A DNA stretch of 64,000 nucleotides from Pseudacidovorax intermedius (GTDB lineage Bacteria > Pseudomonadota > Gammaproteobacteria > Burkholderiales > Burkholderiaceae_C): NCBI RefSeq assembly GCF_003350475.1, contig NZ_QQAV01000001.1, positions 302,836-366,835 of the forward strand, written 5' to 3'. The notes under the pieces were generated by a model. That model saw only the letters and a list, made by a program, of their open reading frames with translations, was not told the DNA's origin and ran no database searches. Position numbers and translations under genes: made by a program. Shown here piece after piece: positions 50,013-57,652 of this stretch. Positions within the stretch are counted from its first letter, which is position 1, and each line of letters opens with the position of its first letter.

Positions 50013-50878
50013 CAGCGACTTCCTTCCTGCAGGTCCACGATGCCCTTGATGCCCGCCGGCACCACGCCCTTCGGATTGGCGAAGCCCAGCCGCACCTCGA
50101 CCAGGCCGCTGGCGGCGTCGATGACCGGCGCGACGTAGTTCACGCGGGCCCGCACCGGTGCCACGCCGGTGGCCGGGTCGAAGCGCACCGGCAGCTCGGC
50201 GCCGGCCTTGAGCGGCAGCGCGGCGGCCGGCGGCAGGTTGAGCTTGAGGTAGCAGTTGTCCGCGTCCACCAGCTGGATCAGCGCGTCGCCGGGCTTGGCC
50301 CATTCGCCCACGTCGGTGTCCACGCGCGTGACCACCCCGGCCACGGGGGCCGTCAGGCGGCGCAGCTCGCGCTCCTGCTCGGCCGCGGCCAGCTCGACAC
50401 GCTCGCGCACCTTCTGCGCCTGCAACTGGGCGACGCGGCCGCGCGCGGTGACCAGGTCCAGCTCCAGCCGCGCGACCTCGTCGCGGCTGACCGCGCCGCG
50501 GGCGTTGAGCAGCTTGCGCGTGTCCTCGTACAGCGGGGCGAGGGTGCGCACGCGCTCCTCGGTGGCGCGCAGCTCGGAAAGGTCGTCCAGCATCACCCGG
50601 CGCCGCTGCACCTCGGTGGCCTGGATGCGCTCATCGATGTAGAGCAGCGGCGTGCGCGCCTCCACCCGCTGGCCCACGGCCACGGGCACGCGGGCCACGA
50701 CGCCGGGCACGCTCACGCTCAGCAGCAGATCGTGCCGCGCATGGACCAGGCCGGTGAATTCGCGCGCGTGCAGCGCGGCGCTGGCGGCCAGCAGGAGCAG
50801 GCCGAAGCCCGCGGTGCGCAGGTCGAGCACGGCGGCGCGCCGGCCCCGCAGGCGCTCGGTGCCGGGGCGTCGTTTCAT
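50012..50878 (-). CDS. Periplasmic adaptor (HlyD/membrane fusion family)
   Basis: 288 residues from the ATG at 50878, which overlaps the stop of the TolC-like gene as ATGA. An ATG two codons earlier (50884) is also possible, and neither has a clear ribosome binding site. An N-terminal hydrophobic segment (LLLLAASAALHA) acts as signal or anchor. The lipoyl-like halves are VPVAVGQRVEARTPLLYID and LTAPVAGVVTRVDTDVG, separated by a helical hairpin (about residues 85-155), with a barrel domain and a VPAGIKGIVDL end. It would bridge the outer-membrane channel to the inner-membrane parts. This is the third HlyD-like part in the operon. Confidence 0.85.
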   Translation of the reverse strand: MKRRPGTERLRGRRAAVLDLRTAGFGLLLLAASAALHAREFTGLVHARHDLLLSVSVPGVVARVPVAVGQRVEARTPLLYIDERIQATEVQRRRVMLDDLSELRATEERVRTLAPLYEDTRKLLNARGAVSRDEVARLELDLVTARGRVAQLQAQKVRERVELAAAEQERELRRLTAPVAGVVTRVDTDVGEWAKPGDALIQLVDADNCYLKLNLPPAAALPLKAGAELPVRFDPATGVAPVRARVNYVAPVIDAASGLVEVRLGFANPKGVVPAGIKGIVDLQEGSR

Positions 50879-52440
50879 TGCCATGTGACGTCCACGCCGT
50901 AGGCGGTGAGCAGCAGCCCTTCGGACTGCTGGAACAGGGTGAGGGCCGTCCACAGCCGGGCCTCGCCTTCGACCAGGCGCAGCTCGCTCTCCAGCGTCTC
51001 GGCCTCGCGACGCAGCACGCGGGCGCGCGGCACCAGCTGGTCGCGCAGGCCGGACTCGTCGGCCCGCAGCAGGCGGGCGCGGCTGTCGAGGTCGGCGCGC
51101 AGCTGCTCGACGTCGCGCCGGGCCAGCTGCAGCGCGTCGGCCCGGCTGCGCCAGTCGTTGGCGAAGCCGATGCGGGCGTTGCGCGCCTCCAGCTCGGCCT
51201 GCTCCAGCTTGAGCTGCTGGCCCTGGTACTGCGCCTCGGGGCGCGTGGTGCCGCCCAGCGGCTGCTCGTAGTACAGGCCCACGTACCAGTCGGGGTAGCG
51301 GTTGTGCGGCACGGGGTTCATGGCCGAGTGCGGATTGCGGCCGAGGCCATGCGAGCCCCAGTTGGCCTGCAGGTCCAGCTGCGGCTGGGCCTGGTTGCGC
51401 GCGAAGTCCAGGCGATGCTGGTTCTGGCGCACGCGCAGGCTGGCGATCTGGAAGGGCGGCCACTGGTCGAGGCGGCGCTCCCAGGCCCCGGCGGTCGCGG
51501 CGTCGTCGCCGGACATCGGCGCCAGCGCCGGCAGGGCCCAGGCGCCGTCCTCGGGCGGCAGGTCCAGCAGCGTGCGGATGCGGGCCTCGGCCTCGACGAT
51601 GGCCTGGCTGCTGCGCAGCAGCTCGCTCTCGCGCATCGACAGCAGGGCACGGGCCTCGTCCTCGACGGTGACGGCCACGCGGCCGGCGGCCGCGCGCTCG
51701 CGCGCATCGGCCAGCGCTTCGCGGGCGTTGTCCAGCAGGCGCTGGCGCAGCGGGTGCGAGCGGTACGCACGCTGCAGTTGCCAGTAGGCGGACAGGGCCT
51801 CGCTGCCCATCTTGAGCAGCTGCTGGCGGAAGGTCCAGTAGCCCACCTCGCGTTCGAGTTCGGCCACGCGCAGGTCGGCCTCGACGGCATCGGTGCCGCG
51901 GCCCTTGAGCAGTGGCTGGCGCACGGTGACCACCAGCTGCGCGGTGGCCTCGCGGTCGCTGCCGTCGTTGTAGAGGGCCTCGATCAGGTTGTTGCGGCGC
52001 AGGGAGCGCTGCAGGCTGGTGCTGATCTCCGCGCCGGTGGAGGCGCGCATGCGCAGCCCGGCCTCGGCGGTGTTGACCATCTCGTCCAGCACCGAGGTGC
52101 GGGCGGCCAGGGACGAGAGCTGTTCCTCGGCGGTGCGCTGGCGGCGCCGGCTTTCGTGGCGCACCGAGCCGAAGGCCGTCGGCTGGTAGAGCGAGGCCTC
52201 GGCCGCCAGGCCACGGTCCGCGATGCGGGCCTGCAGGCGGGCATAGGCGATCTCGGCATTGCGATCCACCACCAGCTGGATGAAGCGGCGGGGCGTGAGC
52301 GTGCGTGCATCGGCCGCCGAAGCGGCTGCCGACTGCGCCGCCGCGCCCGGCAGCGCGAGCGCGCAGGCGCCCGCGGCCAGCATCGCGACCCAGCCTGCGC
52401 GCGGCTTCGTGCCGCGCCTTGTCGACGCCCGCCTGCGCAC
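50875..52440 (-). CDS. TolC-family outer-membrane efflux/secretion protein
   Basis: 521 residues from a GTG at 52440. The ORF gives a signal peptide with Arg-rich head and GACALALPGAAAQSAAA; the next in-frame ATG (52383) would remove the charged head. Two internally related halves with long amphipathic helices follow (RFIQLVVDRNAEIAYARLQA ... and LRVRQNQHRLDFARNQAQPQ ...), typical of TolC-like trimers that form the outer-membrane exit duct. It starts 13 bases after the SapC stop and overlaps the next gene by four bases. It should be the outer-membrane component of the export system. Confidence 0.85.
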   Translation of the reverse strand: MRRRASTRRGTKPRAGWVAMLAAGACALALPGAAAQSAAASAADARTLTPRRFIQLVVDRNAEIAYARLQARIADRGLAAEASLYQPTAFGSVRHESRRRQRTAEEQLSSLAARTSVLDEMVNTAEAGLRMRASTGAEISTSLQRSLRRNNLIEALYNDGSDREATAQLVVTVRQPLLKGRGTDAVEADLRVAELEREVGYWTFRQQLLKMGSEALSAYWQLQRAYRSHPLRQRLLDNAREALADARERAAAGRVAVTVEDEARALLSMRESELLRSSQAIVEAEARIRTLLDLPPEDGAWALPALAPMSGDDAATAGAWERRLDQWPPFQIASLRVRQNQHRLDFARNQAQPQLDLQANWGSHGLGRNPHSAMNPVPHNRYPDWYVGLYYEQPLGGTTRPEAQYQGQQLKLEQAELEARNARIGFANDWRSRADALQLARRDVEQLRADLDSRARLLRADESGLRDQLVPRARVLRREAETLESELRLVEGEARLWTALTLFQQSEGLLLTAYGVDVTWQ

Positions 52441-52453
52441 GGCCCGCGTCTTC

Positions 52454-53167
52454 TTACTTGCCCGCGCGCTTGTCGGCCAGCGTGACCAGCCGCTCGATCT
52501 GGGCCAGCGAGATCAGCTGCGCATAGATCGCAGGCAGGTAGCGCTTGGCACGGATCTCCAGGAAGCGCTCGTCCGAGAGGTTGTTCAGGCGCTCTTCGTT
52601 GATCACGTAGCAGCCGGCGATGTTCTTGATGCCGGCCGACTCGCGCACGCGCATGTTCAGCGGCGTGAGCATGTTGTGCGCGGCCAGGAACTTGGCGAAC
52701 TCGCGGGTCAGCGCGTCCATCTGCTGCAGCTCCGACAGGTAGCGCTTGACGTTCTCGATGACCTGCGTGGGCTCGCCCTTGTCGTCGAACAGCGGGCTGC
52801 CTTCGGTGCTGCTCACCAGCTCGCTGCCCTCGTCGATGCAGATGGTGAACTGGCCTTCCTTGTCGGACGAGGCCAGCGCGAAGGGATAGCGGCGGATGAT
52901 CGCCGGCACATAGGACGCGTCCCACTTGCCGTCGGCACCGACGAAGAGGTTGGTGCCGGCGTCGAGGCCCAGCAGGGCCACGGGCCGGAACTCGTCCTTC
53001 TCCTTGTCTTCGAGGAAGACGATGGGATAGATCGCCGCGGCACGGGCGAACTCGTGCATGGTGACGTAGGCGATGTGGAACTTGGAGGCGAAGGAAAAGC
53101 CCGTGATTTCCTTGATGCGCGTTTGCGCATGGCGCTCTTTGTTGACGGGCACGACCTTTTCAAACAA
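52454..53167 (-). CDS. SapC family protein, first gene of the export operon
   Basis: 237 residues if started at the TTG at 53167, which lies seven bases after a perfect AAGGAGA. The protein then begins (M)FEKVVPVNKERHAQTRI, the normal length and N terminus of the family. An ATG at 53206 would add 13 residues but has no binding site. Core sequence HEFARAAAIYPIVFLED and LLGLDAGTNLFV matches SapC proteins, which take their name from a gene linked to S-layer protein secretion in Campylobacter. Their biochemical role is not established. The position at the head of the operon fits a role in surface-protein export. Confidence 0.85.
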   Translation of the reverse strand: MFEKVVPVNKERHAQTRIKEITGFSFASKFHIAYVTMHEFARAAAIYPIVFLEDKEKDEFRPVALLGLDAGTNLFVGADGKWDASYVPAIIRRYPFALASSDKEGQFTICIDEGSELVSSTEGSPLFDDKGEPTQVIENVKRYLSELQQMDALTREFAKFLAAHNMLTPLNMRVRESAGIKNIAGCYVINEERLNNLSDERFLEIRAKRYLPAIYAQLISLAQIERLVTLADKRAGK

Positions 53168-53512
53168 CTGACGTTCTCCTTGGACAGATTCAAGCCGGAT
53201 TGCCATCGGCTTGGCGGCCAGGAGCCCAAGGCACGGCACGCCGGCGCCGGGCATTGCTTGCACGCATGCTCTGCGTCGGTCACCCACCTCCTCAGCCCTT
53301 ACAGATCCCCGCTCTCCTGATGGCGGCACGAGTATTGGGCGGCGCCTCTTTCACCGCGATGGTGCATCGCGCATCAGGTGTTAACTGGCTGACATATCTC
53401 TGACTGGGCGCTGCGGCGCCTTTGACGGGCGCGGTGGGCAGATGTCAGCGACTTGTCATTTCGAAGCCGTTTCCGCTCGGCAGCGACCCGAGGGCTTCCT
53501 ACATTGACAGCC
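53168..53512. promoter_or_regulatory. Divergent intergenic region with a 7-bp dyad
   Basis: 345 bases lie between the minus-strand export operon and a plus-strand ORF, so both promoters should be here. I see no convincing sigma-70 pair. The clearest element is a perfect dyad, arms CGCGATG and CATCGCG around GTG (53355-53371), a possible regulator site. More AT-containing sequence (53376-53403, with tgttaactgg and gacatatctc) is the likeliest promoter ground. Confidence 0.45.
53175..53181 (-). promoter_or_regulatory. Ribosome binding site that selects a TTG start for SapC
   Basis: AAGGAGA on the minus strand, seven bases from the TTG at 53167. No comparable site precedes the upstream ATG at 53206, so the rarer start codon is preferred. 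Confidence 0.75.
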
Positions 53513-54154
53513 ATGCTGGAACCCCTGCCATTGCTGCGAACAGGCACCGACGAGCGCGTCGCGGTGCGGCGCTGCCTGTTCCCGCCGGTGCCGGCGCGGC
53601 ACGGGAGCGCCACTGCGCGCGCGGACGGCGCACGCCCGGGCGGCGAGCTGTCGGGCTCGCGCGCAGCGCTGGTGACGCTGCCGGACCTGTGGGCCATCCG
53701 CGCCGCCTATGGCGAGGACGTGGCGACCGGCGCGAGCCGGGAACTGCTGCGCCGCCTGCGCCAGGCCGTGACGGACCCCCGCCGCGTGGCGGTGCTGGCC
53801 GAGGACTGTTTCGTGGCCTGGCCCTGCACGCCGGACGCCCACCAGGAGCGCCAACGGCTCGCCGATCTGGTGCGTGCACTTGGCCGCCCCATGTGGCCCG
53901 AGGGCATCGGCTGCGTGGCGGCCGTGGATGCCGAATGGGTGGACCTGGCCGGCAGCGAGGGCGAGGAACTCGATCCCTGGGACGCGGGCCATCTGCGCAC
54001 CATCGCGGCCCTGCGCGCACCGGCACGGCCCACGGTCGATGCCGACTGGCTGCGCCGCTACCGCTGCGGCATGGATGGCGCGGTGCGCGCCGGCGCCCAT
54101 ACGTGGGCCGCGGCGCAGCGGCCGCCCGTCACGGCCCTCGCGCACGCAGACTGA
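53513..54154 (+). CDS. Hypothetical protein with weak GGDEF-like fold features
   Basis: 213 residues from the ATG at 53513; no clear ribosome binding site. The middle part reads ALVTLPDLWAIRAAYGED, then ASRELLRRLRQAV, then VAVLAEDCFVAWP. That is the strand-helix-helix-strand order of a GGDEF domain (F..IN...GH..GD..L..VA..L, then GGDEF). The position of the GGDEF signature is AEDCF, so an active diguanylate cyclase is not expected. It is divergent from the export operon and may regulate it. The resemblance is weak and could be chance. Confidence 0.55.
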   Translation: MLEPLPLLRTGTDERVAVRRCLFPPVPARHGSATARADGARPGGELSGSRAALVTLPDLWAIRAAYGEDVATGASRELLRRLRQAVTDPRRVAVLAEDCFVAWPCTPDAHQERQRLADLVRALGRPMWPEGIGCVAAVDAEWVDLAGSEGEELDPWDAGHLRTIAALRAPARPTVDADWLRRYRCGMDGAVRAGAHTWAAAQRPPVTALAHAD

Positions 54155-54203
54155 ACCCTGACCTTCGGCATCCTTCGAGACCCGGAGCGCGGTCCCGCCA
54201 CGC

Positions 54204-55097
54204 TCACTGGACATCCAGGCCGAAGCGATCCAGGAGGCGCAGCATCGCCGACAGCGCCGCACTCTTGTGGCGCCGCTCGGAATAGGCTGCATAGACCCAG
54301 AGGTCCGTGGGCATGTGCTCGTCCAGGGCCTGGACCAGTTCCCCATTCGCCAGGAAGGACGCCACGGCGGGCTTGGGAGCGACCGCGATGCCGACGCCCC
54401 GCAGCGCCAGCTGGACCACGGCCACCGGGTCGTTGACCTCGATGATGCCAAGCCGATGGGCGACCGGCGTGTCCGGCCGACGTGTCGGCGCCAGGCTTGC
54501 CGCCGCCCAGGCGCTGTACTGCAGCACGTTGTGGTGGGTCAGTTCATCGAGCGTGGCCGGTTTGCCGAAACGCTCCCAATAGGCCGGCGCGGCGCACAGC
54601 ACCAGGTCGAACTTCATCACGCGGCGCGCGATGAGCTGCTGGTCGGCGATGGTGCCGCTGCCGAAGTGCAGGTCCACGCCCTCGCGGATGAGATCGATCG
54701 GTTCGTTGGTGAAGCGCAGGGTGAGCCGCACGTCCGGGTAGCTGCGCACATAGGTGGCGATGATGTCGCTGAAGCCGCCGAACACCAGGCCGTAGGGTGC
54801 GCTCAGCGTGAGCCCTCCCTTGGGCAACGAGCCGAATTCGCGCAGCTCGTCCATCATTTCCTCTGCGTAGGAAACGAGGTAGGTGCTGCGCTCGAGCAGA
54901 CGCTGGCCGGCATCGGTCAGGCTGATCGTGCGGGTAGAGCGGTGCAGCAGCCGCACGCCGAGCCGCCGCTCGAGTTCCGCCACGTACTTGCTGGCCGTCG
55001 CCTTGGACAGCTGCAGCGAGACGGCCGCCTTCGAGAAGCTGCCACGGCTGGCAACTTCATGGAAGGTCTTGATCAGGTCGAGGCTGTCGACCGACAT
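54204..55097 (-). CDS. LysR-family transcriptional regulator
   Basis: 297 residues, the usual length. The N-terminal winged helix-turn-helix reads LIKTFHEVASRGSFSKAAVS and KATASKYVAELERRLGVRLL. The effector-binding domain follows (FTNEPIDLIREGVDLHFGSG, then NDPVAVVQLALRGVGIAVAP). It ends 49 bases from the convergent plus-strand ORF. LysR genes usually face their target; here the upstream side holds only a palindrome and a tRNA gene, so the target is not evident. It most resembles the large group regulating small dehydrogenase or efflux genes. Confidence 0.9.
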   Translation of the reverse strand: MSVDSLDLIKTFHEVASRGSFSKAAVSLQLSKATASKYVAELERRLGVRLLHRSTRTISLTDAGQRLLERSTYLVSYAEEMMDELREFGSLPKGGLTLSAPYGLVFGGFSDIIATYVRSYPDVRLTLRFTNEPIDLIREGVDLHFGSGTIADQQLIARRVMKFDLVLCAAPAYWERFGKPATLDELTHHNVLQYSAWAAASLAPTRRPDTPVAHRLGIIEVNDPVAVVQLALRGVGIAVAPKPAVASFLANGELVQALDEHMPTDLWVYAAYSERRHKSAALSAMLRLLDRFGLDVQ

Positions 55098-55201
55098 GCT
55101 GCTTCAGCAACGGCCGAAGCCGATGCCTGTGCATCCGGTTGAAATCGGCCCGCCGCACGAACGGGCTCTGGGGCTCGAGAACGCATGAACATCCGCATCG
55201 C

Positions 55202-55238
55202 CGAAGCATAAATGAACTTGGTGGTTCATTTATCTTCG
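55202..55238. promoter_or_regulatory. AT-rich palindrome upstream of the LysR gene
   Basis: Arms ATAAATGAAC (55208-55217) and GTTCATTTAT (55224-55233) surround TTGGTG. Flanking CGAAG and CTTCG extend the symmetry with one unpaired base. It lies about 105 bases upstream of the LysR start, in an unusually AT-rich stretch, and looks like an operator (TetR/MarR/LysR type). No T-run follows, so a terminator is less likely. Confidence 0.55.
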
Positions 55239-55300
55239 AGAAGCCGCATGTCGGCCCCGGGGCCGGGCCTCCGGTCCTTCGCATCGGCGAGAGCCAAAGA

Positions 55301-55335
55301 AAAACCCGGCTACGTCAGAAACGTAGCCGGGTTTT
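55301..55335 (-). terminator. Intrinsic terminator downstream of tRNA-Arg
   Basis: Perfect 15-base arms AAAACCCGGCTACGT and ACGTAGCCGGGTTTT separated by five bases. Read on the minus strand, the stem ends in GTTTTTCTTT, a good T-run. It starts six bases after the tRNA 3' end. Confidence 0.9.
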
Positions 55336-55340
55336 GTGTC

Positions 55341-55415
55341 TGGTCCCGCCGCCAGGAATCGAACCTGGATCTCAGCCTTCGGAGGGCCGAATTCTATCCG
55401 TTGAAATACGGCGAG
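55341..55415 (-). tRNA. tRNA-Arg (anticodon CCG)
   Basis: 75 bases including an encoded CCA. The acceptor stem pairs CTCGCCG with CGGCGGG; the anticodon stem CGGCC/GGCTG holds the loop CTCCGAA, giving anticodon CCG (codon CGG). The T arm is CCAGG-TTCGATT-CCTGG and the discriminator base is A. A strong terminator follows. The last codons of the TetR reading frame extend into its 5' half on the same strand. Confidence 0.95.
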
Positions 55416-56148
55416 AAAGTCGCGCCGAACTCGGCCGCGAACCCGGCATTATGACCGATCTTCTGCGCTGGGCGTGCTCGGCGCGCCCCGCTGGCAGGAC
55501 GGCAGCCGCCGCATCGGCCGCCTCCCCACCGCGGGGAAGGCCCAGGCCGGCGAGATAGACACCGAAGAGCCGACGGCCCGCGGGCACGAGGTCGAAGGCC
55601 GCCGGCTCCAGCAGCCAGTCGTCGATCAAGCCCGACATCAGGGCATGCAGGCCCTGCGCCGCGGTGCGGGCCGGCACCGGCAGCCGCAGCCCGCGCATGC
55701 GCGCGGCCAGCCGCAGGGCCTTCTCGAAGTCCATGACGCACGCATCGCGCGCGCCCAGGTGCCGCTGCTGCACCGAGGCCATCTCGTCCGTGTACTCGAC
55801 CTTGTGCACCGCGATCTGGAAGACGCGGCGCACCTGCGGGTCGTCGGCGATGAGCGCCAGCGCCCGCGTCATGCCCTGCTCGATGAGGTCCAGCGGATCG
55901 ACCCCGGCCGGCTCGGCGGCCTGGCGCACGCCCTTCTCCATCGGCAGCGTGACCCGCTCCATCATGGCGTTGAAGAGGTCGGCCTTGTCCTTGAAATGCC
56001 AGTAGACGGCGCCGCGGGTGGCCCCCGCTTCCTCGGCGATCTGCTGCAATGACGTGCGCGACACGCCCTGGGCCTGGAACAGCCGCTCGGCCGCATCGAG
56101 CAGGCGATGGCGGGTGGCCAGGGCTTCTTCCTTCGTGCGCCGTACCAC
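55372..56148 (-). CDS. TetR/AcrR-type repressor of the RND efflux operon
   Basis: 258 residues from a GTG at 56148, with AAGGAG five bases upstream. The N terminus TKEEALATRHRLLDAAERLF and the recognition region QQIAEEAGATRGAVYWHFKD are classic for AcrR/TtgR-like repressors. Family members are about 210-215 residues. Here the frame continues some 45 residues with low-complexity sequence and only stops inside the tRNA-Arg gene, so the C terminus may be frameshifted or simply unconstrained. It is divergent from the adaptor gene with a palindromic operator between, so it probably represses both. Confidence 0.85.
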   Translation of the reverse strand: MVRRTKEEALATRHRLLDAAERLFQAQGVSRTSLQQIAEEAGATRGAVYWHFKDKADLFNAMMERVTLPMEKGVRQAAEPAGVDPLDLIEQGMTRALALIADDPQVRRVFQIAVHKVEYTDEMASVQQRHLGARDACVMDFEKALRLAARMRGLRLPVPARTAAQGLHALMSGLIDDWLLEPAAFDLVPAGRRLFGVYLAGLGLPRGGEAADAAAAVLPAGRAEHAQRRRSVIMPGSRPSSARLSRRISTDRIRPSEG

Positions 56149-56200
56149 GGCATCTCCTTGGCAAGAAAACGAAATAAACCGAAACGTGAGGGCCGCGACT

Positions 56201-56218
56201 ATACATTCAAGAATGTAT
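56201..56218. promoter_or_regulatory. AcrR/TtgR-type operator palindrome
   Basis: Arms ATACATTC and GAATGTAT with a two-base spacer, closely like the E. coli acrR operator core (ATACATT...AATGTAT). It lies 53 bases from the repressor start and 113 bases from the adaptor start, in the only AT-rich part of the gap. Confidence 0.8.
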
Positions 56219-56330
56219 GTAAACTTGCTGCCCCGGCAAGCTTCTGGCGCCCCGATCTGCCTGCACGCATGATCGATCCGCGGCGCGTCCGCTTCCTCCG
56301 CTTTTTCAATCCCACTCCAAGAGGATTCGC

Positions 56331-57602
56331 ATGCCTGCATCGCATGTTGTTGCAAGTCGTTCGATGTTTCGTCCCGGTTCGCCCCTGACCCTCGCCGCCA
56401 CCGCGGTCCTTCTGAGCCTGGCCCTGGTGGCCTGCGGCAAGAAGGACGCCGCGGCACCGGCCGGCGGCCCTCCGGGTGGCGGCATGCCGGCCCCCGAGGT
56501 CGGCGTGGTGATCGCCACCCCGGGCGAAGTCGGGCTGGTGACCGAGCTGCCCGGCCGGCTCGAGGCCACGCGCGTGGCCCAGGTGCGCGCCCGTGCCGCC
56601 GGCATCCTGCAGAAGCGCCTGTTCGTGGAAGGCAGCGACGTGAAGGCCGGCCAGCCGCTGTTCAGGATCGACGCCTCGCCCTACGAGGCCACGCTGCGCA
56701 GCGCCGAGGCGACCCTGGCGCGCGCCGAGGCCAACGCGGCCCAGGCGAAGGCACTGGCCGATCGCTACAAGCCCCTGGTCGAGGCCAACGCAGTGAGCAA
56801 GCAGGACTATGCCAACGCCATCGCCTCGCAGAAGGCCGCCGAGGCCGACGTGCTGGCCGGCCGCGCCTCCGTGACGACGGCCCGCATCAACCTGGGCTAT
56901 GCCACCGTCACAGCCCCCATCTCGGGCCGCATCGGCCGCGCGCTGGTGACCGAGGGCGCGCTGGTGGGCCAGGGCGAGGCGACCCAGCTCGCCACCATCC
57001 AGCAGATCGATCCGCTCTACGTCAACTTCACGCAGTCGGCGACCGAGGTGATGCGCATGCGCCGCGCGATGGCGCAGGGCAAGCTGCAGCGCGCCAGCGG
57101 CCCGGACGCCGCCGACGTGCGCATCGTGCTGGAGGACGGCACCGAGTTCGCCCAGCGCGGCCGCCTGCTCTTCTCCGACCTGACGGTGGATGCGAGCACC
57201 GGCCAGATCACCCTGCGCGCCGAGGTGCCCAACCCCAAGGGCGAGCTGCTGCCGGGCATGTACGTGCGCGTGCGCACCGAGCAGGCCCAGGTCGACAAGG
57301 CCATCAGCGTGCCCCAGCAGGCCGTCACGCGCACCGACCAGGGCGACACCGTGACCATCGTGGGCCAGGACGGCAAGCTGTCCAAGCGCAACGTGAAGAT
57401 CACCGCCGGCAGGAACAACCGCTGGATCGTCACCGAGGGCCTCAAGGAAGGCGAGCAGGTGATGGTCGACGGCTTCCAGAAGCTGCAGATGCTGCCGCCC
57501 GGCACGCCGGTGAAGGCCGTGCCCTGGCAGCCGCCGGCGACGGCCGCCGCGGCCCCGGCCGCCGGCGCCTCGGCCCCCGCGGCCGCACCGGCCAAGCAAT
57601 GA
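56331..57602 (+). CDS. RND efflux periplasmic adaptor lipoprotein (AcrA/MexA type)
   Basis: 423 residues; GAGGA lies five bases before the ATG. The signal peptide ends in LALVA-Cys35, a lipobox. The lipoyl domain is split (VRARAAGILQKRLFVEGSDV and NLGYATVTAPISGRIGRALV) around an alpha hairpin with AEANAAQAKALADRYKPLV. Barrel (IQQIDPLYVNFTQS) and membrane-proximal domains follow, with an Ala/Pro-rich tail. It is first in a three-gene efflux operon. Confidence 0.93.
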   Translation: MPASHVVASRSMFRPGSPLTLAATAVLLSLALVACGKKDAAAPAGGPPGGGMPAPEVGVVIATPGEVGLVTELPGRLEATRVAQVRARAAGILQKRLFVEGSDVKAGQPLFRIDASPYEATLRSAEATLARAEANAAQAKALADRYKPLVEANAVSKQDYANAIASQKAAEADVLAGRASVTTARINLGYATVTAPISGRIGRALVTEGALVGQGEATQLATIQQIDPLYVNFTQSATEVMRMRRAMAQGKLQRASGPDAADVRIVLEDGTEFAQRGRLLFSDLTVDASTGQITLRAEVPNPKGELLPGMYVRVRTEQAQVDKAISVPQQAVTRTDQGDTVTIVGQDGKLSKRNVKITAGRNNRWIVTEGLKEGEQVMVDGFQKLQMLPPGTPVKAVPWQPPATAAAAPAAGASAPAAAPAKQ

Positions 57603-57652
57603 CGCCGGCCCGCAACCCCGACTGATCACGAAGAAGGAACGCGAGCACCTCT

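Noticed and set aside
55341..55415. tRNA-Arg as attachment site of an island carrying the giant gene
   Set aside because: No integrase and no second copy of the tRNA 3' end seen in the window; composition is the same on both sides.
56149..56206. Longer starts for the TetR gene, including the ATG just after AAGGAG
   Set aside because: That ATG is in another frame; the in-frame GTG five bases after AAGGAG gives the normal family N terminus.
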